The notes beneath the pieces were generated by a model. The model was not told where the DNA came from and did no database searches. It saw only the letters and a program-made list of their open reading frames with translations. Made by a program: the position numbers and the translations under genes. Shown here in pieces: positions 9,182 through 17,478 of a DNA stretch of 44,096 nucleotides. Source of the DNA: Planctomycetota bacterium (lineage in GTDB: Bacteria; Planctomycetota; Planctomycetia; Pirellulales; Pirellulaceae); assembly GCA_026692905.1 (NCBI GenBank), contig JAPLNL010000127.1:1-44096 (forward strand), in the 5' to 3' direction. Numbering within the stretch: position 1 is the stretch's first letter; every line of letters begins with the position of its first letter.

Positions 9182-11214
9182 TTTGCCTCCGCAGGTTTTA
9201 CGCTGATTGCTATCGGTTCGGAAAGAACTATTTCCACAGTGTCACTGGTCGGTGTCTTCTCTTTGTCGGCTATGCCGCTTCGATATTTTGCAACCGCACT
9301 GCCATAGAACGCAATAAGATAGTCGCCAGGAGGCGTCTTAAGTGCAGCCAAGTCCAACGTCGCTTCCGAACTGTCCGATGCGAGCGAAACATCGAAACGT
9401 GGCACGTTTTCAAAACCAACGCCAGATGTTTTAAGCTGCAGAACAGTACCGGAAAACTCACATCTTCGAGTATGTTGCAACGGAATCGTCAGCTTCTGAC
9501 CAGCCGTCGCAACCCAAACTTTCTTTTCCTTAGGTGCAATCGAAATCGGTGCGAACTCAGCCCCCGTCACCGAAATGGGCAACCCCTTTACCAGCCGAGG
9601 ACTCGGTATCTCGCCCCACGAGTCGACTATCGGCCAAGCCATGGCTGCCATCTGCACTGGCCGTTTGATCTCAACGCCAGCCACAACCGACTTCCCGTAA
9701 AAAGTCACGTCGGTCAAGCTCTTTGGTGCTTTGTCGTCGGCCGTAATCAGCATGATCCCGCGCGTCTTTCCCGCAGGAATCTTCAGTCCCTGCGCCGTCA
9801 CACCATCCGACAAACCCTCCATCATCAGTTCAATCTCGCCGTCAAAGCCATCGCGTCGTACGGCTACAATCTCCAGCGCAACGGTCATTCCGTTGCGAAG
9901 AGCCAACGGTTTCGACAGCGCGTTGCGATCGCCATTTCGCAGTTCCATATGGAGTCCCCAGCCAGCTAATGCGAAGTCCGGAGCAGCTTTGCGAATGATC
10001 AATCGATAGGCGTTGCGAGCGTCGTTACGTGTCCCACCAAACAGATCCGACAGTTGAATACGGTGCAGCCCATCCGCTTTGATTTCGAGCTTACCAATGA
10101 TGTCGAGCGAACCACCATCGTAAGGAGGGCCATCGTATGCGTAGCCATTCGATGATAGTTTCACAGGACTAGCGATGTCACTAAATTCAGCCACATCGGT
10201 CAATTTTTCGACACCCGCATCGACGGTGACATGCTGAACGATTGCCGATGGATCAGTGGGGCGACCAAGTCGCTCGGAGGCAACTTCGACCCACCACACA
10301 TCTCCTTTGGTCGCCTGAAACTCGAAGGTGTCGACATCGGCAGCGGGGAAGAAACCACCTGCAATGTCGCATGGTAATGTAATCTTTTGTGCCATGGCAT
10401 TCGAATGGTTTGGTTCGATTTCTTGCGTCGCAGCATTGGGCTCTAAGCCTGCAGGAGGCCAGGAAAACGAACTGACCGACTTGGTTGACGGAAAGGTTGG
10501 GATCGCTTCACCCGTTGGCAGCTCCAGCAAAGTCAAACGATAAAAATAAGCTGGGCCACCCTTGAAGGTAAGATCGTGAATTTTCAGAATATGCTTGCCC
10601 TCGTTCGTGGCGGTGAAGTCCAAAGTCCCGCCCCGCCGTTCAACGACAAGATCGCGACCTTCTGCATCCGCTATGACGAGGACAGCATCTAACTTGGAAT
10701 CGACGCCGCGCGAAGCACAGTGGACAACGTATCGATGCCCTAGCTTTGCATCGAACGAAAAGTGATCGATCGATTTATCGGTCATGACCGCATTGCAAAT
10801 CGAATTGCATTGGATTTGCATCGCTTTGGCCAATGCCGTTGTCGGTCCATTCTGAGAAACCTCGGGAAGCGAACCCACGGAGAAGACGCGGGACGAGGAG
10901 ATTCCAAGCCGCGTCATCAATCTCGCTTCGTGGATACCGATCGGCGTGTCTGGGGCAATAGTGACGATGTACTTGTTTACCTCTGCTTTGCCGTTTGCAT
11001 CGAGCTTCGGTTTCGCCGCGAGTCCTGGATGCGTAAAGAGCAACGCCTCGGGCCCATCGATGTTTTCCCCTGTGATCGTGATTTCCACTTGCGATCCGAT
11101 GGTTCCACCCATCGGCATGGTTGTTAGCAAACGCGGAAGTGGCAGACAAACGGACTGAGCCAGTGAAGTGACAGAGAGAGTTGATGTTAAGACAAGAACA
11201 ACAACGAGACGCAT
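9178..11214 (-). CDS. Exported PPC-domain protein
   Basis: The start at 11214 is chosen because it opens a signal peptide (MRLVVVLVLTSTLSVTSLAQ). The open frame extends upstream to 11460, but that extension reads through repeats (EGEAPAEP and PPRPASGRGG peptides). The 678-residue product begins with an immunoglobulin/IPT-like stretch (GGTIGSQVEITITGENIDG). A PPC (bacterial pre-peptidase C-terminal) domain follows at about 255-380 with EPNHSNAMAQ and DVDTFEFQATKGD. Beta-rich, poorly conserved segments make up the rest. No catalytic motif is visible, so it looks like a structural or binding partner. It sits between the DUF1549/1553 gene and the DUF1501 gene, overlapping the latter by four bases, which suggests the three products act together outside the cytoplasm. 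Confidence 0.85.
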   Translation of the reverse strand: MRLVVVLVLTSTLSVTSLAQSVCLPLPRLLTTMPMGGTIGSQVEITITGENIDGPEALLFTHPGLAAKPKLDANGKAEVNKYIVTIAPDTPIGIHEARLMTRLGISSSRVFSVGSLPEVSQNGPTTALAKAMQIQCNSICNAVMTDKSIDHFSFDAKLGHRYVVHCASRGVDSKLDAVLVIADAEGRDLVVERRGGTLDFTATNEGKHILKIHDLTFKGGPAYFYRLTLLELPTGEAIPTFPSTKSVSSFSWPPAGLEPNAATQEIEPNHSNAMAQKITLPCDIAGGFFPAADVDTFEFQATKGDVWWVEVASERLGRPTDPSAIVQHVTVDAGVEKLTDVAEFSDIASPVKLSSNGYAYDGPPYDGGSLDIIGKLEIKADGLHRIQLSDLFGGTRNDARNAYRLIIRKAAPDFALAGWGLHMELRNGDRNALSKPLALRNGMTVALEIVAVRRDGFDGEIELMMEGLSDGVTAQGLKIPAGKTRGIMLITADDKAPKSLTDVTFYGKSVVAGVEIKRPVQMAAMAWPIVDSWGEIPSPRLVKGLPISVTGAEFAPISIAPKEKKVWVATAGQKLTIPLQHTRRCEFSGTVLQLKTSGVGFENVPRFDVSLASDSSEATLDLAALKTPPGDYLIAFYGSAVAKYRSGIADKEKTPTSDTVEIVLSEPIAISVKPAEAK

Positions 11215-11463
11215 GGTCCAAAAGATTTTGCTCACCACATTAGCGATTAAATTCTGTGGAAGGGCGAGGCTCCTGCCGAGCCTAGTATGCAACGGTTCGG
11301 CGGGAGCCTCACCCTCCCTCGCAACAAGATCCTTGGACAGAGGCGACGAAAAAATGTTTGTCAGTCCACTCCTCACCCCCCGGCCCCCTCTCCCCGACGC
11401 GGGGCGAGGGGGAGGAAATACAGTAAGTGTAATTAAATGGTTCGACATGTTTGGGCTCAAATA
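11215..11463. repeat. Repeat-filled intra-operon spacer (families C and a G/C-rich palindrome)
   Basis: Within an otherwise tightly packed minus-strand operon, this spacer holds a 61-bp family C hairpin at 11258-11318. Its arms are gcgaggctcctgccgag and cggcgggagcctcaccc. A diverged continuation of the longer family C element (gcaacaagat through aaaatgtttg) follows to about 11361. Next comes a second palindrome near 11370-11417 built on ccccctctccccgacgcggg. Hairpins here could process the mRNA or reduce read-through between operon genes. Confidence 0.75.
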
Positions 11464-13737
11464 CTAGTGATTGAAGAGGAACTCTTTGGTATTGATCAGG
11501 GCCCAGATCAGGTCCTGGAGACTCTCTTGTTTGGCTTTTTGTGGATCGATTGCATTTCCCGCAGCATCAACACGTGGCTCAGCCAGGAATTCAATACTGG
11601 TCTTCAATTCCTCGGATCGCGGCTCACGCGAAAAGGCCACCATGTAAAGCTCTCGAACATTCTCCTCTGTTGATTTATCGGATTTTGACAATCGATCCGC
11701 CCTGCCATTGCCCGTCGCAAGCTTCGACTTTACGTCTTTGGCATTGATCAAGTGCAGGCTTTGAGCCAGGCTAGAGGATTGGATTCGTTCGCATTCGCAA
11801 ACACTTTCGTTTTCAGGTCGACCAAAAACCTTCAAAAACGGTGAGGCATTGTTGTAGCTATTGTCCGGCAAGGCGATCGCACGAGTGCCGCTAGGAAGAT
11901 TCGGAAACTCAGTCCGCGAGCCAGCCAAATCATCGATCGCGTCGAGAAACACTTCCGCTTGCATTCGACGTGGATAATATCGCGAGTAGTTCTGCTGATC
12001 AGCGATGTTGTATTGGTTTGGCGAAGAACTGAGTTGATAAGCATTCGAGCTGGTGATCACTCGGATTAGGCTTTTGAGATCGAAGCCGGATGCGACGAAG
12101 TGCTTTTCGAGCGCGGCTAGCAGTTCAGGATTCGAGGGTGGATTGGTGTCCCGAATGTCATCTTCTGGTTCCACAAGCCCGCGACGGAGGAAGTGTTTCC
12201 AGTATCGATTCACAACCGCTTTTGCGAAGAACGGATTGTTGGGCGTGCTCATCCAGTCCGCAAGCTTGAGCCGTGGATCTTCGTCGGCAGCGATTGCGGG
12301 AATGGCGTCTCCCAGTGCCGCTGGTTTGAGAACATTTCCTGATTTGACATTGGTAGCGACGGCCATCCCACGCTTATGGAAGATCATGTCTTCACCGCGC
12401 GTCGCGGTTGGTTTGCGTCCAACTTGGGTGAAGAACGCGGAGAAGCTGTAGTAGTCGTCTTGGCTCCAGCGTTCAAACGGATGATGGTGGCACTGAGCGC
12501 ACTGCATCCTGACGCCGAGGAAAAGTTGTGCAACGTCTTCGACTTGTTGCTTCGGTTCCTTCACTCGCTTGTACCAAACCACGGGCGGATTTGCGATGAC
12601 CGTTCCGGTTGCGGCAAGCAGTTCGCGAACCATCTGATCGTAAGGTTTATTCGCGAGCAAGCTATCGCGAACCCACGCGTGGAAAGCAAAATTCGAAGTG
12701 ATGTCGCTGGCATCGTCGCGACGATTTTTAAGCATCGCAGTCCACTTGTTTGCGAAGAAGTCGGCGTACTCAGAACTGCGAAGCAAACGATCAATGGCGA
12801 GTTCGCGTTTGTTGCTTTCTTGGCTGGCAAAGAAACGCGTTCGTTCGTCATCGGTTGGCAAGCGACCAGCGATATCCAAAGAGACACGTCGGAGAAACGT
12901 TGTGTCGTCGCATAAAGGCGAGGGAGGCACCCCCAGTTCCTTCAAATTGGCAAAGACGGCATCATCGACAAAGTTTTTGGACGGAGGGAGTGAATCGATG
13001 GCAGCACCGAGAGGGACCGAAGCGTTGAACACCGACACCATACCTTGGTAGCGAACCATCACGGCGACTTTGCCAGGAAGATCCAGGACGGTTACCAGTC
13101 CATTCGCGGTAACTTCGGCCATCGCGTTATCGTTGGTTTCGAACAAAGCCGTTTTGGTGATGTCGCGTTGACTCTGATTGGAATACATCGCGATGACTTT
13201 TAATTGCTGTTGAGTACCAGGCTTGAGAGTCGCTCGATTGGGTTGCACGTCGAGCGAAAGCAGTTTCGGAGCAGAATCAACGTCGTAGCGTGCTCCATTT
13301 CGAATCCAGTCGTGCAGCACAGCGTATTCGGCCGATGACTCTTGGAAGCGTGCTCCGCCACCATGCGATACCTTGGCAGTTGCCTTAACCAACAACAAGC
13401 TGCTCTCGGGATCGGCGAGCGACACCCTTCGTCCGCGGCTATCCTTGACCATGTACTCAAAATCTTCTTTGGGTTCAAAGCCGAGCAGTGAAAGTCGGAA
13501 GCCGTTTTGGCCATTACCCGCTTTCGCATGGCATACCCCTGAGTTACAACCAGACTTCGTCAAAAGGGGAATAACGTCGTTGACGAAGCTCGCGGGCTCG
13601 CCCTGTTCGTCAGCAAAAAGAACTGGTACGACTGTCCACTGAAGCAAGACGGCAACGAAGATCTCAAACCCGAGCGTTTGTAACTTGGCTTTTGGTCGAC
13701 TAGGTTCTGCTGGATTGGACTCTGGAAAACTGGCCAT
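11464..13737 (-). CDS. DUF1549/DUF1553 cytochrome-like exported protein with Ig-like domain
   Basis: First gene of the operon, 757 residues. A hydrophobic segment at about 24-42 should act as signal or anchor. A CX4CH motif (C64-N-S-G-V-C69-H70, in KSGCNSGVCHAKAGNGQNGF) marks the N-terminal cytochrome-like part. It is followed by a bacterial Ig-like (BIG2-type) domain at about 159-242, DUF1549 (PSCyt2) at about 255-460 and DUF1553 (PSD1) at about 490-740. DUF1549 contains a classical CXXCH at 413-417 (CAQCH followed by HHPFERW). Heme attachment is inferred from the motifs. Such proteins are paired with DUF1501 proteins across planctomycetes, as here. Their substrate is unknown. A good promoter lies 88-117 bp upstream. 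Confidence 0.9.
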   Translation of the reverse strand: MASFPESNPAEPSRPKAKLQTLGFEIFVAVLLQWTVVPVLFADEQGEPASFVNDVIPLLTKSGCNSGVCHAKAGNGQNGFRLSLLGFEPKEDFEYMVKDSRGRRVSLADPESSLLLVKATAKVSHGGGARFQESSAEYAVLHDWIRNGARYDVDSAPKLLSLDVQPNRATLKPGTQQQLKVIAMYSNQSQRDITKTALFETNDNAMAEVTANGLVTVLDLPGKVAVMVRYQGMVSVFNASVPLGAAIDSLPPSKNFVDDAVFANLKELGVPPSPLCDDTTFLRRVSLDIAGRLPTDDERTRFFASQESNKRELAIDRLLRSSEYADFFANKWTAMLKNRRDDASDITSNFAFHAWVRDSLLANKPYDQMVRELLAATGTVIANPPVVWYKRVKEPKQQVEDVAQLFLGVRMQCAQCHHHPFERWSQDDYYSFSAFFTQVGRKPTATRGEDMIFHKRGMAVATNVKSGNVLKPAALGDAIPAIAADEDPRLKLADWMSTPNNPFFAKAVVNRYWKHFLRRGLVEPEDDIRDTNPPSNPELLAALEKHFVASGFDLKSLIRVITSSNAYQLSSSPNQYNIADQQNYSRYYPRRMQAEVFLDAIDDLAGSRTEFPNLPSGTRAIALPDNSYNNASPFLKVFGRPENESVCECERIQSSSLAQSLHLINAKDVKSKLATGNGRADRLSKSDKSTEENVRELYMVAFSREPRSEELKTSIEFLAEPRVDAAGNAIDPQKAKQESLQDLIWALINTKEFLFNH

Positions 13738-13824
13738 GGTGTGTGGGTTTCAGGCCAAGAGGTGGGGTAGGAGTGATTGGGAGTCACAGTGGAGCGGCGG
13801 GAGTTCGAGGCATCGAACCAATAC

Positions 13825-13854
13825 ATAATAGTTGATCAGACTGTCCTAAGTCAA
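13825..13854 (-). promoter_or_regulatory. Sigma70-type promoter of the DUF1549/1553-PPC-DUF1501 operon
   Basis: On the minus strand the sequence reads TTGACT, an 18-base spacer, then TATTAT, each box matching consensus at 5 of 6 positions. Transcription would start near 13818, about 80 bases before the ATG at 13737. Confidence 0.5.
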
Positions 13855-13964
13855 TCCTACGGGGAAATGAGTGCCGTAACGACCCGTTTCAAAAATTACT
13901 TCTCGAGATTTGAAGCGTGTAGATGCATTTTTAGGCCGTGTAACGCAACGCTGTTTCGCATTTT

Positions 13965-14033
13965 GTAGCGAAACTCGTCAAGAGTTTCGGTGGTTTACGC
14001 AATGCAGCCGAAAGTCTTGACGCCTTTCGCTAC
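13965..14033 (-). repeat. Family B REP-like double hairpin, copy 1
   Basis: Sixty-nine bases bounded by gtag and ctac. The left hairpin has stem cgaaactc/gagtttcg around gtcaa. The right half has a degenerate stem (cgaaag/ctttcg). The central linker contains tttacgcaatgcag. It is the reverse orientation of the copies at 19143-19211 and 23814-23882. Confidence 0.85.
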
Positions 14034-14041
14034 GATCTGAA

Positions 14042-15463
14042 TCATCCTTCGCTAAATCGGCTTGCCTCGATTCCCAATGATTTCAGTTTACTGCGAAGCG
14101 TGACTCTCGATATCCCGAGGATTCCAGAGGCCTTGAGTTGATTGCCACCGGTATGGGCTAGCACTTGACTGAAGATCTGCCGCTCTGCCGTTGCGATCGC
14201 TTCCGCATACAAGTTTTCGCTGCCGGCAGCCAAGCGTTCCGAGATGAAATTCTTTGAAAGCGTTTCTGTATCCTTTGCCAGGACACTCTGCGGCTCCTCA
14301 GCGGACAGGGTTGGTACAAATTCAGGCAACAGGATGTTGCCTCGCGCGGTCAGCAACGATTGCTTCATTACGCTTTCGAGCTCGCGTACGTTGCCCGGCC
14401 AGTGGTAGGCTTCTAGCAGCTTCAGTGTGTCGTCCGAAAGGGTGCGAATATCTTTGCCGAACTCGTGGCTGTTCTTGCGAAGAAAGTACTCCGCGAGAAT
14501 GCGAAGATCATCCTCGCGTTCTCGAAGCGGCGGCAAGTGAATGGACACGACGCTGAGGCGATAGTAGAGGTCCAAACGAAACAGCCCCTCTGAAACCAGT
14601 TTCTTCAGGTCATGATTGGTGGCAGCGATGATGCGAACATTTACTTTGATCGGTGTGTTTCCTCCTACACGCTCGAATGTTTGATCTTGGAGGACTCGCA
14701 AGAGCTTCGCCTGAGTCATCGGCGACATGTCCCCTACTTCATCGAGAAACAGCGTCCCCCCATCGGCTTGCTCGAGCTTCCCAATTCGCTGTCGCTGGGC
14801 GTCCGTAAACGCTCCTCGTTCGTGTCCAAACATTTCACTTTCCAGCAACGCGTCTGGAATGGCGGCGCAATTGATGGCTTGAAACGGTCCCTTGGATCGC
14901 GTGCTGTGGTGGTAGATTGCTTGCGCGACAACTTCTTTGCCAGTCCCGCTTTCCCCCAAAAGCAAGACAGTTAGATTTTGGGATGCGACACGACCGATGG
15001 ATTTGTACACTTCCTTCATTGCGCGGCAACGCCCTACGATGGCGTCCTCAACGGTATCCTCCTCGTCTGCCAACCGAGGTTGCACGCGAACCATTCGGCT
15101 TAAGCTAAACGCCTTGTCCAACAATCCTCGCATCTCATCCAATTCCAACGGCTTGAACAAGTAATCGTAGGCGCCAAGTTTTGTAGCTTCGATGGCAGTC
15201 TCGACCGTCCCATGGCCCGTGATGAAAATAAACGGAACCCGCGGGTCAATTTCTCGCAATCGCTTGAAGCATTCCAAGCCTGAGGTATCGGGCAGACTGA
15301 GATCGATGACAACCACATCCGGTTTGCTCTCACGGAAAATGCGTTCGCTTTCTAGGCCGGTTTTTGCCGTCAACACGAGCGTCGACTCGTTTGCAAACGC
15401 TCTTTCAAAGGCTCGCAGGATGGGAATTTCGTCGTCGATAACTAATAAGCTTTGCATACTCAC
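14042..15463 (-). CDS. Sigma54-dependent NtrC-family response regulator
   Basis: This 473-residue cytosolic transcription activator has three domains. The receiver (1-120) has acidic pocket D10/D11, phospho-acceptor D54, T82 and K104. The AAA+ domain (about 142-370) has Walker A GESGTGKE (170-177) and a Walker B region reading [12 protein letters not shown]. The C-terminus has a Fis-type helix-turn-helix (about 430-470, [19 protein letters not shown]). The sigma54 contact loop reads GAFTDA (217-222) rather than the textbook GAFTGA. This variant occurs in other family members, so I do not infer loss of function. The start overlaps the stop of the histidine kinase by ATGA, so the two form a co-translated pair. 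The signal and target promoters are unknown. I found no clear -24/-12 promoter in the window. Confidence 0.94.
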   Translation of the reverse strand: MSMQSLLVIDDEIPILRAFERAFANESTLVLTAKTGLESERIFRESKPDVVVIDLSLPDTSGLECFKRLREIDPRVPFIFITGHGTVETAIEATKLGAYDYLFKPLELDEMRGLLDKAFSLSRMVRVQPRLADEEDTVEDAIVGRCRAMKEVYKSIGRVASQNLTVLLLGESGTGKEVVAQAIYHHSTRSKGPFQAINCAAIPDALLESEMFGHERGAFTDAQRQRIGKLEQADGGTLFLDEVGDMSPMTQAKLLRVLQDQTFERVGGNTPIKVNVRIIAATNHDLKKLVSEGLFRLDLYYRLSVVSIHLPPLREREDDLRILAEYFLRKNSHEFGKDIRTLSDDTLKLLEAYHWPGNVRELESVMKQSLLTARGNILLPEFVPTLSAEEPQSVLAKDTETLSKNFISERLAAGSENLYAEAIATAERQIFSQVLAHTGGNQLKASGILGISRVTLRSKLKSLGIEASRFSEG

Positions 15464-16770
15464 TCTAGATTGCTTTTTTTCGTGATAATGGATGTATCCG
15501 GCAATGCGATCGGCAACGTCAAAAGGAACTCGGCACCGCCGTTCGGTGAGTTCGTACCCGAGAGGGTGCCATGATGTGCTTCTGCGATCCGACGACAGAT
15601 ACCCAGCCCCAATCCGACTCCATTGGGTTTTGTCGTTGCGAAGGGAGTAAAGAGCTGGGGTAGCATACTGCTTTCAATTCCTGGCCCCGTATCGCGAACC
15701 GCAATTCTTATGGTAGATTCCTTGGGAAGCACCGCTATTTCCAGCTTACCGCCGTCAGGCATAACATCGAGTGCATTGAGCGAAAGGTTCAGGAGCAACT
15801 GCTGGATCTGTGCTGAGTCTCCGACCAGAGTCAGCGAATCTGTCGGAACGTTTATGGACAGCTGGACATTTTGTGATTGGCAGCGGCCGGAAACCAATTG
15901 CGAAGTACGGCGCAGAACCGATTGAATTGAAAAGGCTGCGAATTCGCTTTTCTCCGGTCTTGCGTAGTCTAACAAGCTGTTCACAGAGCGCTCCATTCGG
16001 CGAATTTCTTGCTCGACCAATTCCAAGTCGTCTGTTGGTAGACCTGTTTTGGCAAAGGAAGCAAGATTGACTTGAATGAGCATTTTGATCGAAGTGAGCG
16101 GATTGCGAATCTCGTGTGCAACGCCTGTTGCAAGTTGAGCCAATGTGGCCATTTGCTGCGTGCGAAGGGCTTCGGTCTCGCGCGCACGTTCTAGACGCTC
16201 TTGTTCTGCGCGTTCGGACCAAGTGAGGTCGCGTAGGATTGCGATACGGACATTTTGCGATTCGGATGGATACTCGCTCACAGAAATTTGGACAGGAAAA
16301 AATTCTCGATTCGATCGCACCGCCGACAATCGAAATGCCAATGGAAAGGTCGCGAAGGTAACTGGTAAGTCCGGGATAATCGACTGAATGGGGTTGCCGA
16401 TCAACTGCTCGGCTGAGCCCTGAAAGAGTTCCAAGGTAGAGCGGTTGCAGGAGAGGATCGTACCAAAGCGGTCGAAGGTCAGAATGCTCTCGCTCGCATT
16501 GGCAACAATGGTTTCGCTGCGCTGGTGTTCTTGAATTGCTATCCTGCGAAGCGGACCAATAATCACCCACCACAAAACAGGGGCGCACACCATGGTCAAA
16601 AGAAAAGCGTCCAGGACCGCACGCACACCTTCACCGATCACATTGGGTGTAATGAAGGGCAAGACCAGCATAACGGCAACTTCAGCCGTAAAAACCAACA
16701 GCAAAACGAGCGTGAGAATCCGCAACGGCGATCGAAGAATGTTAGAAAGTGCGGAAACTCTGCTCGACAT
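15460..16770 (-). CDS. PAS-containing membrane histidine kinase
   Basis: Sensor partner of the adjacent NtrC-type regulator. I choose the ATG at 16770 (436 residues) because an AGGA element precedes it at suitable spacing. Possible starts at 16803 (ATG) and 16824 (TTG) lie in or beside a family A repeat. Two transmembrane helices (about 18-40 and 51-72) leave almost no periplasmic loop. A PAS domain follows (about 82-185), then the HisKA dimerisation helix with phospho-acceptor H219 (GVAHEIRNPLTS). The catalytic domain has an N-box (N332), G1 box (D360, DTGPGI) and G2 box (NGVGLGLG, 383-390). The minimal loop suggests sensing in the membrane or cytoplasm, for instance through the PAS domain. 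The ligand is unknown. Confidence 0.92.
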   Translation of the reverse strand: MSSRVSALSNILRSPLRILTLVLLLVFTAEVAVMLVLPFITPNVIGEGVRAVLDAFLLTMVCAPVLWWVIIGPLRRIAIQEHQRSETIVANASESILTFDRFGTILSCNRSTLELFQGSAEQLIGNPIQSIIPDLPVTFATFPLAFRLSAVRSNREFFPVQISVSEYPSESQNVRIAILRDLTWSERAEQERLERARETEALRTQQMATLAQLATGVAHEIRNPLTSIKMLIQVNLASFAKTGLPTDDLELVEQEIRRMERSVNSLLDYARPEKSEFAAFSIQSVLRRTSQLVSGRCQSQNVQLSINVPTDSLTLVGDSAQIQQLLLNLSLNALDVMPDGGKLEIAVLPKESTIRIAVRDTGPGIESSMLPQLFTPFATTKPNGVGLGLGICRRIAEAHHGTLSGTNSPNGGAEFLLTLPIALPDTSIITKKSNLE

Positions 16771-16806
16771 GGAAAAATCCTGAAGGAAGCGGCAGGATGA
16801 CATCTG

Positions 16807-16872
16807 CCTAAGCACGACGCGCAAGCTAGTGAATCAACTATCCAATTCACTAGCTTGCGCTTCGTGCTAAGG
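16807..16872 (+). repeat. Family A palindrome, complete copy
   Basis: A 66-bp near-perfect inverted repeat. The left arm begins cctaagcacgacgcgcaagc, the right arm ends gcttgcgcttcgtgctaagg, with the loop caactatcca between them. It lies in the leader region of the histidine kinase gene, between divergent kinase and MarR genes. Confidence 0.9.
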
Positions 16873-16944
16873 TAGTATTTATGCTGCTACTCGCCCTTGT
16901 AGTTTAACAGAGTATCCAATCCCGCGAGTTCACAAAAGGCTGTC

Positions 16945-16973
16945 TGGACAATAGTCGTTCGCACAACTATATT
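16945..16973 (+). promoter_or_regulatory. Promoter and dyad operator of the MarR-antiporter operon
   Basis: TGGACA (16945-16950) and TATATT (16968-16973) are separated by exactly 17 bases. A 20-bp imperfect palindrome (atagtcgttcgcacaactat, 16951-16970, 16 of 20 positions symmetric) fills the whole spacer and touches the -10 box. This is the placement expected for a MarR-family dimer blocking its own promoter. The predicted transcription start falls at about 16979-16981, on the ATG at 16980, so the transcript may be leaderless. Confidence 0.55.
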
Positions 16974-16979
16974 CCGGTC

Positions 16980-17459
16980 ATGGGGAAAAAAACGAACAAA
17001 ACGGTCGAATTCGATTCGCTAGAGCAAGAGGTTTACCTCAACCTTTGGCGAACCTACGATCGCTTGCGGGCTTTGGAAGAGGCGGTCTTCGGACCGCGTT
17101 CTATTACGTCCCAGCAATACAACGTGTTGCGTTTGCTTGCCGCCCATCATCCGGAACCTGTCCCAACGCTCACGATCGCGAATCGGATGATTTCAAAATC
17201 ACCTGACATCACGCGTATGTTGGACAAGCTTGAAATTGGTTCGTTGATTTTGCGAACTCGTCCAGCTGAGAATCGACGCCTGGTCCTGATCAACATAACC
17301 AAAAACGGACTGGATTTGCTTAACGACATTGCCCTGCCCCTCAAGCAATGTCATGAAAAACAGCTTGGACATTTGAGTCCGCGGGAGCTCGAGCAGCTCG
17401 CATCGCTTCTTCGCAGTGCCAGGAAGCCGCATGAGGAAGAAAAGAAGTTATGGTCCTAA
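16980..17459 (+). CDS. MarR-family transcriptional regulator
   Basis: This 159-residue winged-helix regulator has the family layout. An N-terminal dimerisation helix is followed by the DNA-binding core (about 45-105: SQQYNVLRLLAAH, recognition region TIANRMISKSPDITRMLDKLE, and wing with RTRPAENRRLVLINITKNG). The closing C-terminal helices include the Ser-Pro-Arg-Glu-Leu-Glu-Gln segment. MarR proteins usually repress and are released by small ligands or oxidation. This one has no obvious Cys switch. A dyad operator lies inside its promoter (16951-16970), which suggests autoregulation. The antiporter gene begins 19 bases after its stop, so it most likely controls that transporter. The effector is unknown. 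Confidence 0.92.
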   Translation: MGKKTNKTVEFDSLEQEVYLNLWRTYDRLRALEEAVFGPRSITSQQYNVLRLLAAHHPEPVPTLTIANRMISKSPDITRMLDKLEIGSLILRTRPAENRRLVLINITKNGLDLLNDIALPLKQCHEKQLGHLSPRELEQLASLLRSARKPHEEEKKLWS

Positions 17460-17478
17460 TCTCGAATAGCATTGAACT

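Larger units (their letters stand above)
13738..14041. other. Intergenic with promoter and family B element
   Basis: The gap between the DUF1549/1553 start and the regulator stop (both minus strand) contains a minus-strand promoter at 13825-13854 and a 69-bp family B double hairpin at 13965-14033. The hairpin ends 8 bases from the stop codon of the NtrC-type gene, where it could act as its terminator. A 63-codon plus-strand frame here overlaps the promoter and has no family character. Confidence 0.6.

Noticed and set aside
9118-9969. 283-codon plus-strand frame
   Set aside because: It is opposite the PPC and DUF1501 genes, is rich in Arg, Cys and His, and has no recognisable domain.
11215-11460. 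N-terminal extension of the PPC-domain protein
   Set aside because: The extra 82 residues are translated repeats. The internal ATG at 11214 opens a proper signal peptide.
13777-13968. 63-codon plus-strand frame
   Set aside because: It overlaps the minus-strand promoter at 13825-13854 and ends at a family B repeat, with no similarity.
15755-16588. 277-codon minus-strand frame inside the histidine kinase
   Set aside because: It is out of frame with the kinase, whose H, N and G boxes are all intact in the chosen frame.
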